64,000 nt of DNA from Enterococcus columbae DSM 7374 = ATCC 51263 (GTDB lineage: Bacteria; Bacillota; Bacilli; Lactobacillales; Enterococcaceae). The stretch's first letter is position 1; each line of letters starts with the position of its first letter. The stretch is from assembly GCF_000406925.1 (NCBI RefSeq), contig NZ_KE136348.1, forward strand, positions 116,737 to 180,736, in the 5' to 3' direction. Positions 53,655-61,959 of the stretch are shown piece by piece. Both the position numbers and the translations under genes were made by a program. The notes below the pieces were generated by a model. That model worked only from the letters and a program-made list of their open reading frames with translations, ran no database searches and was not told where the DNA came from.

Positions 53655-54452
53655 TTAATAGTCGTTTAGGATATCGCCTAATGGATCTCCTGAACCAGAA
53701 TTTCCACCTGCTGAACCAGCATTTTTAGTGATTTGGATGTAAAGTAATGCTAAAGCAACACCGATTACCCCTAAACCAATTAATGTGATTTGAGAAATTG
53801 CAGCGATAACAAAACCTAACATGAAGAATGGCCATACTTCTTTAGATGCCATCATATTGATAACCATTGCATAACCTACGGCAACGACCATACCACCACC
53901 GATAGACATACCTTCATTTAACCATGCAGGCATTGAATTTAACAATGCTTGTACGCTTTCAGCAGGAATCATCAATAGTAAAGCAGCAGGAATAGCTACA
54001 CGTAAACCTTGCATACAAATTGCAGCGATTTGCCACATTTCAATTGCACGAATGTTACCATTGTCAGCAGCACGGTCCATAGCATGAACCATAGCAACCG
54101 CTAAAGTACGAGCAATCATAGTAATGAATAAACCAGCAACAGCTAAAGGCATTGCAACTGCAAATGCTGCAGGTACCCCAGCAACACCTTTACCACCTAA
54201 TGCTAAAATAATTGCTGATGCAACAGAAGCTAACGCAGCATCTGGTGCAACGGCAGCACCGATATTTGCCCAACCTAGAGCAACCATTTGAATAGTACCA
54301 CCTAAAATAATTCCGGCTTCTAAATTACCAGTAACTAATCCGATTAATGTACATGCGACTAGTGGTTGATGGAATTGGAATTCATCTAAGATCCCGCCCA
54401 TTCCGGCTAAAAAGGCAACCACTACGACTAATACCATAGAAATAATAGACAT
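53655..54452 (-). CDS. manY: Mannose-family PTS component IIC
   Basis: 265 residues, strongly hydrophobic with about seven to eight spans. FQFHQPLVACTLIGLVTGNLEAGIILGGTIQMVALGWANIGAAVAPDAALASVASAIILALGG is the IIC hallmark region near the N-terminus. The C-terminus is Gly/Ser-rich (AGGNSGSGDPLGD). It forms the sugar translocation unit with IID. It lies 35 bases behind the IIAB gene. Confidence 0.96.
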   Translation of the reverse strand: MSIISMVLVVVVAFLAGMGGILDEFQFHQPLVACTLIGLVTGNLEAGIILGGTIQMVALGWANIGAAVAPDAALASVASAIILALGGKGVAGVPAAFAVAMPLAVAGLFITMIARTLAVAMVHAMDRAADNGNIRAIEMWQIAAICMQGLRVAIPAALLLMIPAESVQALLNSMPAWLNEGMSIGGGMVVAVGYAMVINMMASKEVWPFFMLGFVIAAISQITLIGLGVIGVALALLYIQITKNAGSAGGNSGSGDPLGDILNDY

Positions 54453-54487
54453 AATAAACCTCCTATATAAGTACTTTATTTGGTAAA

Positions 54488-55474
54488 TTAAGCATTACCT
54501 AATTCTGATTTTGCTTTTTGTAATAATGCATCCATATTATCTTTTGCATCATTAGGTACTTTACGTACGTCAAATGTTAAGCCAGCTTTTTTCAATGTTT
54601 CAAATGATTCTACATCTTTTGCATCCATTGATAATACTTTGTTAACAAGTACTTTACCAACTGAGTGAGCCATTGAACCTACATTTAATTCTTTGATTTC
54701 TACGCCACCTTCAACTGCGCGAACAACGTCTTGTGGGTTTTCAAACAATAGTAATGCTTTAGTATTACCAAAACGAGGATCTTTTGCTACTTCAATCATT
54801 TTAGCAACTGGTACAACATTTGCTTTTACTCCTGGAGGAGCAGCTTGTTCGATTAATTTCTTACGTAAATCGTCTTTTGATACTGCATCAGAAACAACGA
54901 TAATACGGTTTGGTTGTGTAGCTTTAGTCCAAGCTGTTGCCACTTGTCCGTGTAATAGACGAGAGTCCACACGAGCCAATACATATTTGATTTTTCCATC
55001 ACCAAGAACTGTTCCTGGAGGGATTGCTCCAACTGGACCTTGTGCAGCAACGGCTGCTTTTTCTTCTTTTGGTTCTAGTTCTTCAGGTTTCACTTTCACA
55101 CCATCTTTTGCAGTAGCGATAATGTGCGCTGCAATTTCGTGTGCAGTGTTCATTGAAAAACGTGAAGCATAAGCTTCAATTACCATTGGTAAATTCATAC
55201 CGGCAACAATTGCCCATTTGTCTTTGTGTGCTTCAAGCAAGCTGTTTGCTTGGTTGAAAGGTGTGCCACCCCAAAGATCGACTAAGAATAATACTTCGTC
55301 TTGGTTTTCGAAAGTAGCAATCGCTGCTTCCATTTTTGCTTTTACATCATCTGGACCTTCGCTAGGCATCAATGTTACAGCTGCAACATTTTGTTGTTCA
55401 CCAAAGATCATTGAACCAGATTGTAAAATACCATTTGCGAATTCCCCATGACTTGCTAGGATAATTCCTACCAT
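54488..55474 (-). CDS. manX: Mannose-family PTS component IIAB
   Basis: 328 residues. The IIA domain starts VGIILASHGEFANGILQSGSMIFG with the phosphorylated His near residue 9. An Ala/Pro/Glu-rich linker is near 140-155, and the IIB domain begins KYVLARVDSRLLHGQVATAW with the phosphorylated His near residue 176. It passes phosphate from HPr to the sugar carried by IICD. ATG 55474 has AGGAGG seven bases upstream; the ATG two codons earlier is too close. Confidence 0.96.
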   Translation of the reverse strand: MVGIILASHGEFANGILQSGSMIFGEQQNVAAVTLMPSEGPDDVKAKMEAAIATFENQDEVLFLVDLWGGTPFNQANSLLEAHKDKWAIVAGMNLPMVIEAYASRFSMNTAHEIAAHIIATAKDGVKVKPEELEPKEEKAAVAAQGPVGAIPPGTVLGDGKIKYVLARVDSRLLHGQVATAWTKATQPNRIIVVSDAVSKDDLRKKLIEQAAPPGVKANVVPVAKMIEVAKDPRFGNTKALLLFENPQDVVRAVEGGVEIKELNVGSMAHSVGKVLVNKVLSMDAKDVESFETLKKAGLTFDVRKVPNDAKDNMDALLQKAKSELGNA

Positions 55475-55530
55475 CTTCATACCTCCTATTGATAAATTTA
55501 ACCTTAACCAACGAATACTTCTTTATTTAC

Positions 55531-56016
55531 TCATCGAAATCTTGAAAGTAAATCCATAAAATTTACTTTGCGATCGGCTGGTACCTGGCGTACTTCTAAT
55601 TCTATCCCTTGCCCATACAAATATTTAAATGCTCGTACGTCGTCTTCACTCAATGAAATGACATTGGTAAGCATCTTTTTGCCAGCTGCAAAACGCATCC
55701 CACCAATATTCACCGAGGAAAATCGAATTCCCGCTCGTACCAGTCGTTCGACATCTTGAGGACAGGTAAATAATAACATGACTTTTGCATTTAAGAATAA
55801 AATGTTATGAAACACCTCAAGCATCTTATCAATAGTAACGACATTCGCCTTAATCCCAGGTGGAGCTGCTTGATTCAATAAGAATTTTTGCATCTCGTCC
55901 TGGGCGACAACATCACTCACCACGATAATACGTTCAATACCGGTTTGCTTTGCCCAAACCGTCGCAACTTGACCGTGGATTAAGCGATCATCAATTCGAA
56001 CTAAACGGACATCCAT
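55531..56016 (-). CDS. Separate mannose-family PTS component IIB
   Basis: 161 residues of a IIB domain: MDVRLVRIDDRLIHGQVATVWAKQTG with the phosphorylated His near residue 14, then QAAPPGIKANVV and IRFSSVNIGGMRFAAGKKML. It duplicates the IIB half of the following IIAB gene. In Listeria and enterococci such an extra IIB gene heads the mpt operon and may interact with the ManR regulator. It is first behind the sigma-54 promoter, with AAGGAGCGTTTGGT before ATG. Confidence 0.93.
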   Translation of the reverse strand: MDVRLVRIDDRLIHGQVATVWAKQTGIERIIVVSDVVAQDEMQKFLLNQAAPPGIKANVVTIDKMLEVFHNILFLNAKVMLLFTCPQDVERLVRAGIRFSSVNIGGMRFAAGKKMLTNVISLSEDDVRAFKYLYGQGIELEVRQVPADRKVNFMDLLSRFR

Positions 56017-56100
56017 ACCAAACGCTCCTTAGTAAATTTAGCACTCACTCAAAATTTCTCCCTTAGTGTTCCTCCCTCCTTTGTATTCACTTATATATAA

Positions 56101-56116
56101 GCAAGATGCGTGCCAA
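56101..56116 (-). promoter_or_regulatory. Sigma-54 promoter of the mannose PTS operon
   Basis: On the minus strand TTGGCACGCATCTTGC matches the -24 (TGGCAC) and -12 (TTGC) consensus perfectly, with the correct five-base spacing between the conserved GG and GC blocks. No other promoter is seen before the IIB gene. It requires RpoN and the neighbouring activator. Confidence 0.95.
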
Positions 56117-56164
56117 CTTTTTAATTAATACACTCCTTAAAAAAGTCTTAAAAATCAACAAAAA

Positions 56165-56217
56165 AGCAATACACTAAAAAGATACACTACCATCTTTGAT
56201 AGTGTATCTAGTGTATT
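56165..56217 (-). terminator. Hairpin behind manR, possible terminator or activator site
   Basis: On the minus strand AATACACTAGATACACTA pairs with TAGTGTATC and TAGTGTATT in a long imperfect stem, then CTTTTTTG. It follows the activator stop and lies 50-100 bases upstream of the sigma-54 promoter. Terminator and enhancer-binding roles are both possible; the repeated TACACTA half-sites support the second. Confidence 0.6.
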
Positions 56218-56231
56218 GATCTTTTACTGTA

Positions 56232-59084
56232 TTATTCTGTATACTGTATTCTTGCCTGGTGATTTAAAATCAGCTCTAATAAATAGTATTCTTCTACCGG
56301 TGGCAATTCAATATTAAGCATCCGAGCTAAGCTTTGTGTATATAGATGTAATTTATCATACAACGGCTCACTATGTAGCTTCTCTAAATAGTCTTCTGGC
56401 TCACTTAACGGTTTTTTCAATACATTCCGTTCAAGCATATTCCCACAATGTAAAATGAAATTAATCCGAAAACCTTTTAACTCCTCTGTAAATTGCCATT
56501 CTTGAATAATTTTATCAGCAAAGCCCCAAAGTAAATCAATGACTTTTTTCGGATTGATAAAGGTAACATTACGTTCTAAAAATTGAATGCATAAATCTCT
56601 GGTATCATCAGTCTCACTAGCTAAAGCAAGCTCCTCAGTATCAAAATCAACTAATAATTCATTATCCAACAACAATTTATCCAAAAGCTGATCAACATCA
56701 GAATCAATAAACTGCTCTAATGAAATAAAGGGTACGGGTACAGCTGGTTGGGCAATACCGGTGCTAGCAATTAGTTGATAGTGTTGCATAATTTCTGGTA
56801 AACGTTGATTAATCTCAATGATGGAGGAGGTAACAATCTCAATTTCATCATTTTGCCGTTTTTGTAGTGAAAATTCCAGAATCTCCTTGATTCGCTGCGC
56901 CGTTCCTTCACCAGAAGCACAGATAGCTAATATCGCTTTTTTCTTAGTTGTTTTTTTCGCATCAGTTTGTTCGACATGACCATACCCTCTAAAGTGCCTT
57001 AGCGAATCATAAACACTATCTAAATCAGCACCGATAACCGAAGCTTTACGGACTGCTTCTAAAACCACTGCTGTTGTCACCATATCAATCGTGCGTACTC
57101 GTACCTTCGTATCACGGAAAATTTCCTGCGAGAAGGTTGCCAATGAACCCATATCAACCAATAGTAAGACACCATTGCCATCATTGACTTCAAGTACAGC
57201 TTGTTCAATTTTTTCCAAGGCTACCTTAGGCGACATATCTAATGGCATATCAACCGCGCGCAGCTGCTCAACGCCCAAAAGCTGCGTAACCACTTCAACC
57301 ATACTAGTTGCCGAGCTTTTTCCATGAGCGGCTACGACTACGCCAATTTTACCAACAGAAGGCGTTGATTTTAAGGAAACCAATAAGGCAGCTAAATAGT
57401 AATCTTCACTTTCTAAAATTTCTACTGAAAAACTTTCTTCTATTATATGACGAATTTTTTTAGCCAAGGCGAATTCTTCAGGATAGTCACTAATCATCGT
57501 ACGAATATTATCATTAATATGACGTTGCTCACCTAGGTTCATTTTTTTCAGCAGACTACTAATATGTAGACTAAAGGCATAGATAAAGTTAGCCTGATAG
57601 TCAATCGCGAGCTCATTTTCTACTAGTTGATAGATTTTGCTAGTTACCTCGATGACTCGTTTGTCTACTAGTTCACTCAACTTATTTTCTGATTGAAATG
57701 AGAATTGATGATGTCGATAGAAGGATTTCAAGTGCACGTTAATATCCGTCTTGATAAAATGATTGATTGCCTCTTGATCGATTCCTTCTGCTTTTAATAA
57801 GGCTGCTTTGTCCCCAATAATATCATACAAATTATAGGGTAGCTCATAAGAATCGGTATTAATATCAATGATGCTTTCATTAGGTTGAACAATCAATTTA
57901 GGGACTAATTGCTTTTGTAACTCAGCCAATTGTTCACGCTTGTTCGCTAATACAATCAGACCACTCCGAATGCCCTCTGATAAATCGTCTAAATCAATAT
58001 CAATCTGCTCTTGCTGCATATGATTTAAAAAACCACGGGCACAAATTAACTGAACATTAGATTTTAACTGACCGATATTACCAAAGCTAACACTACCAAG
58101 CAAGGCCTTCACCACATCTTCGGTCAAGGTGATTGTGCGTTGAATTCTTTTGGCTTCTTGGGCCACCATCACACGTACTAAATCAATTTGCTCGCCAGCT
58201 GGTCTTTTCTCAAAGGCCGGCAATTGAATATTAATTGGAATTCGACGTACAAAAGTATCCAGCAAAGCTGAATTTGGATCTTCGGTTGTAGCGCCAACAA
58301 TCCGTACATCTGCTTGGTGCTTCTTACCAGTTTCCCCTAAACGACTATAGGTTCCATGATCCATGAAATAAAAAACCATTTCTTGACCTTCAGGTGGTAA
58401 GCGATGAATTTCATCTAAAAAGAGCATTCCACCGTCAGCCTGATCGATGACCCCTTCTTTTTCTTGATCTGCACCCGTAAAGGCACCTTTAGCATAGCCA
58501 AATAGGTGACTCATCAATAGCTCAGGGTTGTTAGCATAGTCTGCACAGTTAAAAACAATCAAATCCTTATCTTGATCAATCACTTGATGATCCTTAGCAA
58601 ATTGGAACATCGCATGCGCAAAATAGGTTTTACCAGAACCGGTTGGACCAGTAATTAAACAGTTTAAACCTTTGGGAGGATATAAAATCGCTGCTTTCGC
58701 TTGCTCAATTGCATTTTTCATGCTTCCCTTTACACCAATCATTTTGGCAAAAATGTCAGGATTTTGCTGTAAATCACGCGCCTTAGCCATAGGTTTTGAA
58801 ATAACTTTTTGCTCTAAAATGACTTCTTTTGCTTGCAGTTGATTAGTATTTTTAGAATGATCTGCAATCTGCACTACATAGCGAACAGGTCGACCATCTA
58901 GCTTTAACAGACGATCTTGACGGACTAATTCATTTAAATCTTTGCTTGCATTGGTTCTTTGAATAGCCAAAGCTTCAGCCACTTCATTAGTGGTAACTCC
59001 TGAAAGATTATCCATTTGTCCATTAGAAACTAAAAACGTCTGTTCATAAACATATTGATATATTCGATCCATCCGTTTGCTCAT
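56232..59084 (-). CDS. manR: Sigma-54-dependent activator ManR/LevR of the mannose PTS
   Basis: 950 residues. An N-terminal winged helix (about 1-75) leads to an AAA+ domain with Walker A LITGPTGSGKTYFAHAM, the sigma-54 contact GYAKGAFTGADQ, and Walker B GGMLFLDEIHRLP. A PRD follows (about 460-560), then an EIIA-Man-like domain GVVVAAHGKSSATSMVEVV, an EIIB-like stretch KKAILAICASGEGTAQRI, and a C-terminal PRD with RINFILHCGNMLERN. Phosphorylation by PTS proteins tunes its activity. Encoded divergently in function but same strand as the operon it controls, just upstream of the -24/-12 promoter. Confidence 0.96.
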   Translation of the reverse strand: MSKRMDRIYQYVYEQTFLVSNGQMDNLSGVTTNEVAEALAIQRTNASKDLNELVRQDRLLKLDGRPVRYVVQIADHSKNTNQLQAKEVILEQKVISKPMAKARDLQQNPDIFAKMIGVKGSMKNAIEQAKAAILYPPKGLNCLITGPTGSGKTYFAHAMFQFAKDHQVIDQDKDLIVFNCADYANNPELLMSHLFGYAKGAFTGADQEKEGVIDQADGGMLFLDEIHRLPPEGQEMVFYFMDHGTYSRLGETGKKHQADVRIVGATTEDPNSALLDTFVRRIPINIQLPAFEKRPAGEQIDLVRVMVAQEAKRIQRTITLTEDVVKALLGSVSFGNIGQLKSNVQLICARGFLNHMQQEQIDIDLDDLSEGIRSGLIVLANKREQLAELQKQLVPKLIVQPNESIIDINTDSYELPYNLYDIIGDKAALLKAEGIDQEAINHFIKTDINVHLKSFYRHHQFSFQSENKLSELVDKRVIEVTSKIYQLVENELAIDYQANFIYAFSLHISSLLKKMNLGEQRHINDNIRTMISDYPEEFALAKKIRHIIEESFSVEILESEDYYLAALLVSLKSTPSVGKIGVVVAAHGKSSATSMVEVVTQLLGVEQLRAVDMPLDMSPKVALEKIEQAVLEVNDGNGVLLLVDMGSLATFSQEIFRDTKVRVRTIDMVTTAVVLEAVRKASVIGADLDSVYDSLRHFRGYGHVEQTDAKKTTKKKAILAICASGEGTAQRIKEILEFSLQKRQNDEIEIVTSSIIEINQRLPEIMQHYQLIASTGIAQPAVPVPFISLEQFIDSDVDQLLDKLLLDNELLVDFDTEELALASETDDTRDLCIQFLERNVTFINPKKVIDLLWGFADKIIQEWQFTEELKGFRINFILHCGNMLERNVLKKPLSEPEDYLEKLHSEPLYDKLHLYTQSLARMLNIELPPVEEYYLLELILNHQARIQYTE

Positions 59085-59163
59085 AGAACATCCTCCTTAA
59101 CTTTTTATCTATAACAACTATCGGCTATTTATCTAAATTAGATAATATTATGGACTTCAATCA

Positions 59164-59712
59164 TTACTGTGCTAATTGACTAAATGGGATAAAGTTAGCC
59201 GGCTGTTTAGGAAGCGGTGCTAATGTCTTTTGCATCCAACAAATATCATACCATTGATTAAATTTATAGCCAATCTGTTCAAACAATGCGACTTTTTTAT
59301 AGCCCATTTTTTCATGGAAGGCTTCACTTTCTTGATTGCCGGCTGTAATACATGCAGTCAACTGTAACACATTTTGTCGTTTTAAGTATTGTTCTAATTG
59401 TTCGTAAAGTTTTCTACCCAGTCCTCTACCTTTAACATCCACTTTTAGATAAACAGTCACTTCAACTGACCAATCATAAGCACTTCGACCTTTATAAACT
59501 CCCGCATAAGCATAGCCTAAAATCTGCTGATTTTCATCTTCAACCACAATATATGGATAACGTTGCAAGGTGTTTTCGATTCGTTTAGCAAATTCTGCGA
59601 CAGTTGGTACTTCGTATTCAAAAGTAATCGCAGTTTCCTCTACATAAGGTCGATAAATTTCAACCAAAGCCTTAGCATCGGCTACACTCGCTATTCTAAA
59701 ACGTTCATTCAT
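59164..59712 (-). CDS. GNAT N-acetyltransferase, phosphinothricin-acetyltransferase-like
   Basis: 182 residues. MNERFRIASVADAKALVEIYRPYVEETAITFEYEVPT begins the fold, and the acetyl-CoA loop is VDVKGRGLGRKLYEQLEQYL (about 98-117). ITAGNQESEAFHEKMGYKKVALFEQIGYKFNQWYDICWMQK is the typical end of Pat/Bar-like proteins. The substrate is unknown; relatives acetylate methionine derivatives, amines or herbicides. ATG 59712 follows AGGTGAGTTGGTT; the TTG six bases earlier has no site. It is monocistronic, with a plausible promoter near 59745-59775. Confidence 0.9.
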   Translation of the reverse strand: MNERFRIASVADAKALVEIYRPYVEETAITFEYEVPTVAEFAKRIENTLQRYPYIVVEDENQQILGYAYAGVYKGRSAYDWSVEVTVYLKVDVKGRGLGRKLYEQLEQYLKRQNVLQLTACITAGNQESEAFHEKMGYKKVALFEQIGYKFNQWYDICWMQKTLAPLPKQPANFIPFSQLAQ

Positions 59713-59814
59713 AACCAACTCACCTCTTTTTAAATCTCATTTTTCATTATAATATAGATTGATTCCAAAACAAAGTAGCTAAAAAATCACTATTGTTAAA
59801 ATAGTGTCTGAATT

Positions 59815-60007
59815 CAAACGGCGAGTAGCACTCGAATTTTCTCATGTCTAAGCAAGCTACTTCACATCCTTTGGTAATCTGTGTTCGACGGGTAACTCCT
59901 TTGCATCTAAGCCGGAATGGCAAGAAAAAACTTTAAACATTTTGATTTTTCTTGTCATTCCGGACAACCTTAGCTGCTCGGAGCTGTTCTACCCGTCTCA
60001 CATCCTT
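59815..60007. repeat. Hairpin repeat array, family B (one full unit and a degenerate one)
   Basis: The full unit 59873-60007 begins GGTAATCTGTGTTC and ends CACATCCTTT. It folds through GACGGGTA/TACCCGTC, ACTCC/GGAG, TCTAAG/CTTAG, CCGGAATG/CATTCCGG and CAAGAAAAA/TTTTTCTTG. Before it lies a right-end copy (GCAAGCTACTTCACATCC) with a decayed left part. The inner CTTAGCTGCTCGGAG corresponds to CTTATTTGCTCGGAG of the unit at 63772. The array fills the gap between the rpmA terminator and the acetyltransferase promoter. Confidence 0.85.
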
Positions 60008-60012
60008 TATAC

Positions 60013-60053
60013 AAAAAAACTGAGAATATTGATTGTTCAACATTCTCAGTTTA
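60013..60053 (-). terminator. Terminator of the rplU-prp-rpmA operon
   Basis: On the minus strand AAACTGAGAAT pairs with ATTCTCAGTTT, followed by T residues, nine bases behind the rpmA stop. Confidence 0.92.
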
Positions 60054-60061
60054 AAGTCTAA

Positions 60062-60346
60062 TTATTTAGCTACTGGGTATACAGATACTTGTTTTTTGTC
60101 GCGACCTTTACGTTCGAAACGTACAACGCCGTCAACTTTAGCATATAAAGTATCATCTCCGCCGATACCAACGTTTACACCTGGGTAAATTTTAGTTCCA
60201 CGTTGACGGTAAAGAATTGAACCACCTGTAACAGTTTGACCATCAGCACGTTTAGCACCTAAACGTTTTGCACGAGAGTCACGTCCGTTAGAAGTAGAAC
60301 CTCCACCTTTTTTGTGAGCGAAGAATTGCAAATTCATTTTCAACAT
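60062..60346 (-). CDS. rpmA: Ribosomal protein bL27
   Basis: 94 residues. The N-terminal [14 protein letters not shown] carries the Firmicutes extension, cut after LQFF by the Prp protease encoded next door. Then [20 protein letters not shown] and [26 protein letters not shown] are classic L27. Its N-terminus reaches the peptidyl-transferase centre. ATG 60346 follows AGGAGGTGCAGCTC. Confidence 0.98.
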   Translation of the reverse strand: MLKMNLQFFAHKKGGGSTSNGRDSRAKRLGAKRADGQTVTGGSILYRQRGTKIYPGVNVGIGGDDTLYAKVDGVVRFERKGRDKKQVSVYPVAK

Positions 60347-60358
60347 GAGCTGCACCTC

Positions 60359-60703
60359 CTAGTGATTTGTAATGGTTTGTACTTGGATATATTGTTGATA
60401 TTCTTCTTGAATCGATTCTAAACCTAAAAGCAAGCTTTCAAGTAAAATCTGAGCGACATTTTTTTGCTCTTGAGTCAAATCTTCAGAAATCGTTGCTTGT
60501 AAAAAGCCACCGTTCTCTTGATCTGCTTCAACCTGCATCTTTACGCCTGCCAATGAAGCGACACTATTAATCGCATTTAAGCTCAAAGCACTCACAGCCG
60601 CACAGACGACATCTTCGCCATATGCTCCTGCACCAGCATGACCGGTAATACGAAATTGGTGTATCGTTCCAGATTCTATTCGGTAAAAAGTACCTTTAAT
60701 CAT
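60359..60703 (-). CDS. prp: Ribosomal-processing cysteine protease Prp
   Basis: 114 residues. The catalytic His lies in RITGHAGAGAYGEDVV (near residue 22) and the catalytic Cys in VVCAAVSALSLNAINS (near 34). It cleaves the N-terminal extension of bL27, an essential step in this lineage. Lying between rplU and rpmA is its fixed position. ATG 60703 is used with GAAGGATTAGTTG upstream. Confidence 0.96.
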   Translation of the reverse strand: MIKGTFYRIESGTIHQFRITGHAGAGAYGEDVVCAAVSALSLNAINSVASLAGVKMQVEADQENGGFLQATISEDLTQEQKNVAQILLESLLLGLESIQEEYQQYIQVQTITNH

Positions 60704-60725
60704 CAACTAATCCTTCTTTGTCTAA

Positions 60726-61034
60726 TTATGCGTTAATTGCTTCGATAACCACTTTAGTGTATGGTTGACGATGACCTTGTTTGCGGTGTGAATGTTTTTT
60801 AGGTTTGTATTTGAAAGTAACAACTTTCTTTTGTTTACCGTGTTTTTCAACAGTACCTACAACAGTTGCACCAGCTACTAAAGGAGTTCCAACTTTAGTA
60901 GATTCACCACCTACTAAAACAACTTCGTCAAAAGTAACTTTTTCGCCAGCTTCAACGTTTAATTTTTCAACGTAGATAGCTTGACCTACTTCAACCTTCA
61001 CTTGTTTACCACCAGTTTTGATAATTGCGTACAT
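60726..61034 (-). CDS. rplU: Ribosomal protein bL21
   Basis: 102 residues: [25 protein letters not shown] at the start and [31 protein letters not shown] at the end, which binds 23S rRNA. ATG 61034 follows GGAGGTGCTGTTAAGC; the longer frame lacks a site. It heads the operon under the L21 leader. Confidence 0.98.
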   Translation of the reverse strand: MYAIIKTGGKQVKVEVGQAIYVEKLNVEAGEKVTFDEVVLVGGESTKVGTPLVAGATVVGTVEKHGKQKKVVTFKYKPKKHSHRKQGHRQPYTKVVIEAINA

Positions 61035-61046
61035 GCTTAACAGCAC

Positions 61047-61140
61047 CTCCTTTGTTTAAACTTAGACTCGCCATCGCAAGTGACTGACGTACTTAAAAAC
61101 TTGGTCTGTGCGGTTGTAGCTGTGGAGCCCACAATTACAA
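61047..61140 (-). ncRNA. L21 leader RNA
   Basis: About 90 bases between the rplU promoter and its ribosome site, with the paired segments GTGGGCTCCACAG and GACTCGCCATCGCAAGTG expected of the Firmicutes L21 leader. It is thought to let free L21 repress its own synthesis. Assigned from position and partial motif; a covariance search would settle it. Confidence 0.75.
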
Positions 61141-61147
61141 CAATAAA

Positions 61148-61176
61148 ATCTTATCAAAAAAATAGCCGTTCGTCAA
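61148..61176 (-). promoter_or_regulatory. rplU promoter
   Basis: On the minus strand TTGACG (61176-61171) and TAAGAT (61153-61148) are 17 bases apart. The -35 box lies within the 27-base direct repeat that also occurs beyond the toxin-antitoxin genes. Confidence 0.8.
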
Positions 61177-61192
61177 TGAAAAAATGGGAGTG
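61166..61192. repeat. Direct repeat, copy 1 (at rplU promoter)
   Basis: 27 identical bases beginning CCGTTCGTCAATG and ending ATGGGAGTG are repeated at 61864-61890, with imperfect similarity continuing about 25 bases further right (AAAATTTTT, TAGAT) in both. The repeats bracket the RelBE cassette. Confidence 0.9.
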
Positions 61193-61275
61193 GAAAAAAT
61201 TTTTTCCTAGATAAAAAATAGTGGAAAACTTTAGCTTAGTTCCTATAAGCGAGAAAAAAGCTAGCCTAGTTATAA

Positions 61276-61527
61276 TCATTTATAGATTTCTTTTCGATGA
61301 CCAACTTCAAAAATAAATATTGTAACTACTTCATCTTTAATCTCCGCAAATAAACGATAATCGCCAACACGGTAACGCCAGATTCCTTTAAGTGCCTTAC
61401 CATGATGACGAGGATCTAATGTATCTACTAGATTTTTAATCACCCAATTTTTGATAACACGTGCGGTTTGTTTATCTAATTTTTTTAATTGCTTTACCGC
61501 AGATTCTGAAAATTCTACACGATACAT
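61276..61527 (-). CDS. RelE-family toxin of the second pair
   Basis: 83 residues: MYRVEFSESAVKQLKKLDKQTARVI, then DTLDPRHHGKALKGIWRYRVGDYRLFAEI and VTIFIFEVGHRKEIYK. This is a canonical RelE/YoeB-type sequence with basic residues on the ribosome-binding face and the C-terminal Arg/Tyr expected of mRNA interferases. The ATG lies two bases behind the antitoxin stop (TAG CA ATG), so the pair is tightly coupled. Unlike the pair at 1046, the antitoxin here belongs to a different RelB subtype. Confidence 0.9.
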   Translation of the reverse strand: MYRVEFSESAVKQLKKLDKQTARVIKNWVIKNLVDTLDPRHHGKALKGIWRYRVGDYRLFAEIKDEVVTIFIFEVGHRKEIYK

Positions 61528-61529
61528 TG

Positions 61530-61754
61530 CTAAATACCTAATATCTCCCAAACTTCTGTATGATCATATTTTTTCTCAGTTTGAGCCTTGGCTTTCGCTA
61601 ATAAAATTCTTTCTTCATCCAGTTGAAAATCTTCTTCAATTTTATCTAAAACAGCCTCTCGAATAAATTGTGATAGATTTAAATTATTAGCAGTTACATA
61701 ATCTCGAATTAATTTTGATTCTTCTTCGTTCACGCGTAAAGAAATGGTACTCAT
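61530..61754 (-). CDS. RelB-family antitoxin of the second pair
   Basis: 74 residues: MSTISLRVNEEESKLIRDYVTANNLNLSQFIREAVLDKIEED is a ribbon-helix-helix DNA-binding domain, and the C-terminal part (KAQTEKKYDHTEVWEILGI) would bind the toxin. ATG 61754 follows AAGGTGATTAAT; upstream codons in the frame run through the operator and promoter. A strong promoter and palindrome lie just upstream, so autorepression is likely. Confidence 0.9.
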   Translation of the reverse strand: MSTISLRVNEEESKLIRDYVTANNLNLSQFIREAVLDKIEEDFQLDEERILLAKAKAQTEKKYDHTEVWEILGI

Positions 61755-61770
61755 ATTAATCACCTTCATC

Positions 61771-61816
61771 GTATTACTTGTAATACAATTATATTCTTTA
61801 GATTGTTTTTTATCAA
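61771..61816 (-). promoter_or_regulatory. Promoter and operator of the second toxin-antitoxin pair
   Basis: On the minus strand TTGATA (61816-61811), 17 bases, TATAAT (61793-61788), followed by the perfect palindrome GTATTACAAGTAATAC (61786-61771) at the expected transcription start. Confidence 0.85.
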
Positions 61817-61863
61817 TTTTCCCATACCTTGCTGCAAACATCCTATCTTTTCAAATAAAATAC

Positions 61864-61890
61864 CCGTTCGTCAATGAAAAAATGGGAGTG
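61864..61890. repeat. Direct repeat, copy 2 (before the LTA-synthase-like gene)
   Basis: Second exact copy of the 27 bases at 61166-61192. It lies 18 bases before the -35 box of the rightward gene. Confidence 0.9.
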
Positions 61891-61907
61891 ACAAAATTTT
61901 TCTTAGA

Positions 61908-61936
61908 TTGCACCTCAGACTTGTCCACATTATAAT
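61908..61936 (+). promoter_or_regulatory. Promoter of the LTA-synthase-like gene
   Basis: TTGCAC (61908-61913), 17 bases, TATAAT (61931-61936), then GAGAGGAG ahead of ATG 61960. Confidence 0.78.
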
Positions 61937-61959
61937 GAGAGAAAGAGAGGAGTTAAAAA

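Noticed and set aside
54693..55172. A 159-codon plus-strand frame opposite the IIAB gene
   Set aside because: Shadow of codon bias in manX; no promoter, ribosome site or recognisable domain.
59815..60007. Family B repeat as the rpmA terminator
   Set aside because: A separate hairpin with a T run at 60013-60053 already ends the operon; the repeat has no T run in that direction.
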